Shown in pieces: positions 4,783 through 5,048 of a DNA stretch of 5,048 nt (its first letter is position 1; each line of letters starts with the position of its first letter). The stretch is from Nitriliruptoraceae bacterium (lineage in GTDB: Bacteria; Actinomycetota; Nitriliruptoria; Nitriliruptorales; Nitriliruptoraceae): positions 1 to 5,048 of the forward strand of contig SKNP01000094.1 of the NCBI GenBank assembly GCA_007120485.1, read 5' to 3'. The position numbers and the translations under genes are program-made. Under the pieces are notes generated by a model. That model worked only from the letters and a program-made list of their open reading frames with translations, did no database searches and was not told the DNA's origin.

Positions 4783-5048
4783 ATGACCACCCCGCACCTG
4801 CCCCCCGGCGCGCCGACGCCACCTCGACCTCTGGGCGTCGTGCCGCTCGGCATCGACCTCGGGCTGACCGGCGGCCACCGGGTCGTGCTGCTCAGCCTGG
4901 AGGTCTGGGAGGGTTGGGCCGACCTGCGCTTCGCGCGGATCGACGTGGAGGGCACCACGCGACTGACCCGCCGCGTGCCACCGGCGGACGCCTGGGAGGT
5001 GGTGGCCGACGGCCAGCCGCTGGAGATCTTCGACGCGGTCGGCCGCGG
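4783..5048 (+). CDS. unrecognised protein, N-terminal 88 residues (cut by window edge)
   Basis: I do not recognise this gene with certainty. The ATG at 4783 has a strong Shine-Dalgarno (AGGAAGGG, 4768-4775, 7-nt gap), and the frame is open to the window edge. The visible part begins with a Pro-rich stretch (PPGAPTPPRP at 7-16), followed by alternating hydrophobic segments such as RVVLLSLEVWEGWADLRFARID at about 33-54 and AWEVVADGQPLEIFDAVGR at about 70-88. This looks like beta strands of a soluble domain; there is no signal peptide or membrane helix. The run 'LLSLEVW...W.V..DG' loosely recalls uncharacterised actinobacterial beta-sandwich proteins, but that is a weak impression. It is divergent from the desulfurase operon, with 51 bp between starts, so the two may share control. 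Confidence 0.7.
   Translation, partial: MTTPHLPPGAPTPPRPLGVVPLGIDLGLTGGHRVVLLSLEVWEGWADLRFARIDVEGTTRLTRRVPPADAWEVVADGQPLEIFDAVGR

Noticed and set aside
4732..4878. A 49-residue N-terminal extension of the desulfurase
   Set aside because: The extension is Arg-rich, unlike any desulfurase N-terminus, and overlaps the start of the divergent gene. The family normally begins a few residues before LDHAATTP, which fits the ATG at 4731.

Overview
The window is very GC-rich chromosomal DNA, most likely from an actinobacterium. Three things point that way. The MnmA protein has an actinobacterial-type sequence, with HLKLAD near the N-terminus, GCCTLDDAQDARRAA, and a CxxC at NPCVTC. The order cysteine desulfurase - mnmA - (other genes) - ligA resembles the arrangement known from Mycobacterium and Streptomyces. 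Initiation signals also fit: a GTG start on ligA and TAnnnT-type -10 boxes without clear -35 boxes. The lineage within the phylum cannot be fixed from this window.

Layout, left to right. (1) 1-944, minus: the N-terminal part of NAD+-dependent DNA ligase LigA, cut by the left window edge. (2) 945-1111: a divergent spacer. (3) 1112-1345, plus: an unrecognised 77-residue protein with two predicted membrane segments. (4) 1346-1497: a convergent spacer with two strong hairpins, the better one a perfect 14-bp stem with a 4-nt loop. (5) 1498-2049, minus: a four-helix DoxX/DoxD-family membrane protein. (6) 2050-2365: a 316-bp spacer with a heptamer tandem repeat, a small palindrome, a hairpin and one copy of a 63-bp duplication. 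(7) 2366-3514, minus: mnmA (tRNA 2-thiouridylase). (8) 3514-4731, minus: a cysteine desulfurase of the IscS/NifS family. Its stop overlaps the mnmA start by one base, so the two form an operon. (9) 4732-4782: a 51-bp divergent spacer with two overlapping, symmetric -10-like boxes. (10) 4783-5048, plus: the 5' end of an unrecognised gene.

Functionally, the desulfurase takes sulfur from cysteine as a persulfide, and MnmA uses it to make 2-thiouridine at position 34 of certain tRNAs. Their one-base overlap fits a dedicated sulfur-transfer pair. DoxX-family proteins have been tied to quinone-linked thiosulfate oxidation or to thiol and redox homeostasis, so its position next to these genes is suggestive only. 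LigA is a housekeeping replication and repair enzyme.

I see no CRISPR array, RNA gene, transposon, toxin-antitoxin or defence system. The region is mostly ordinary core genome. The points worth a second look are the in-frame 63-bp duplication of the mnmA 3' end, the symmetric divergent promoter with a probably leaderless desulfurase transcript, the small membrane protein, the repeats upstream of doxX, and some residue changes in LigA.
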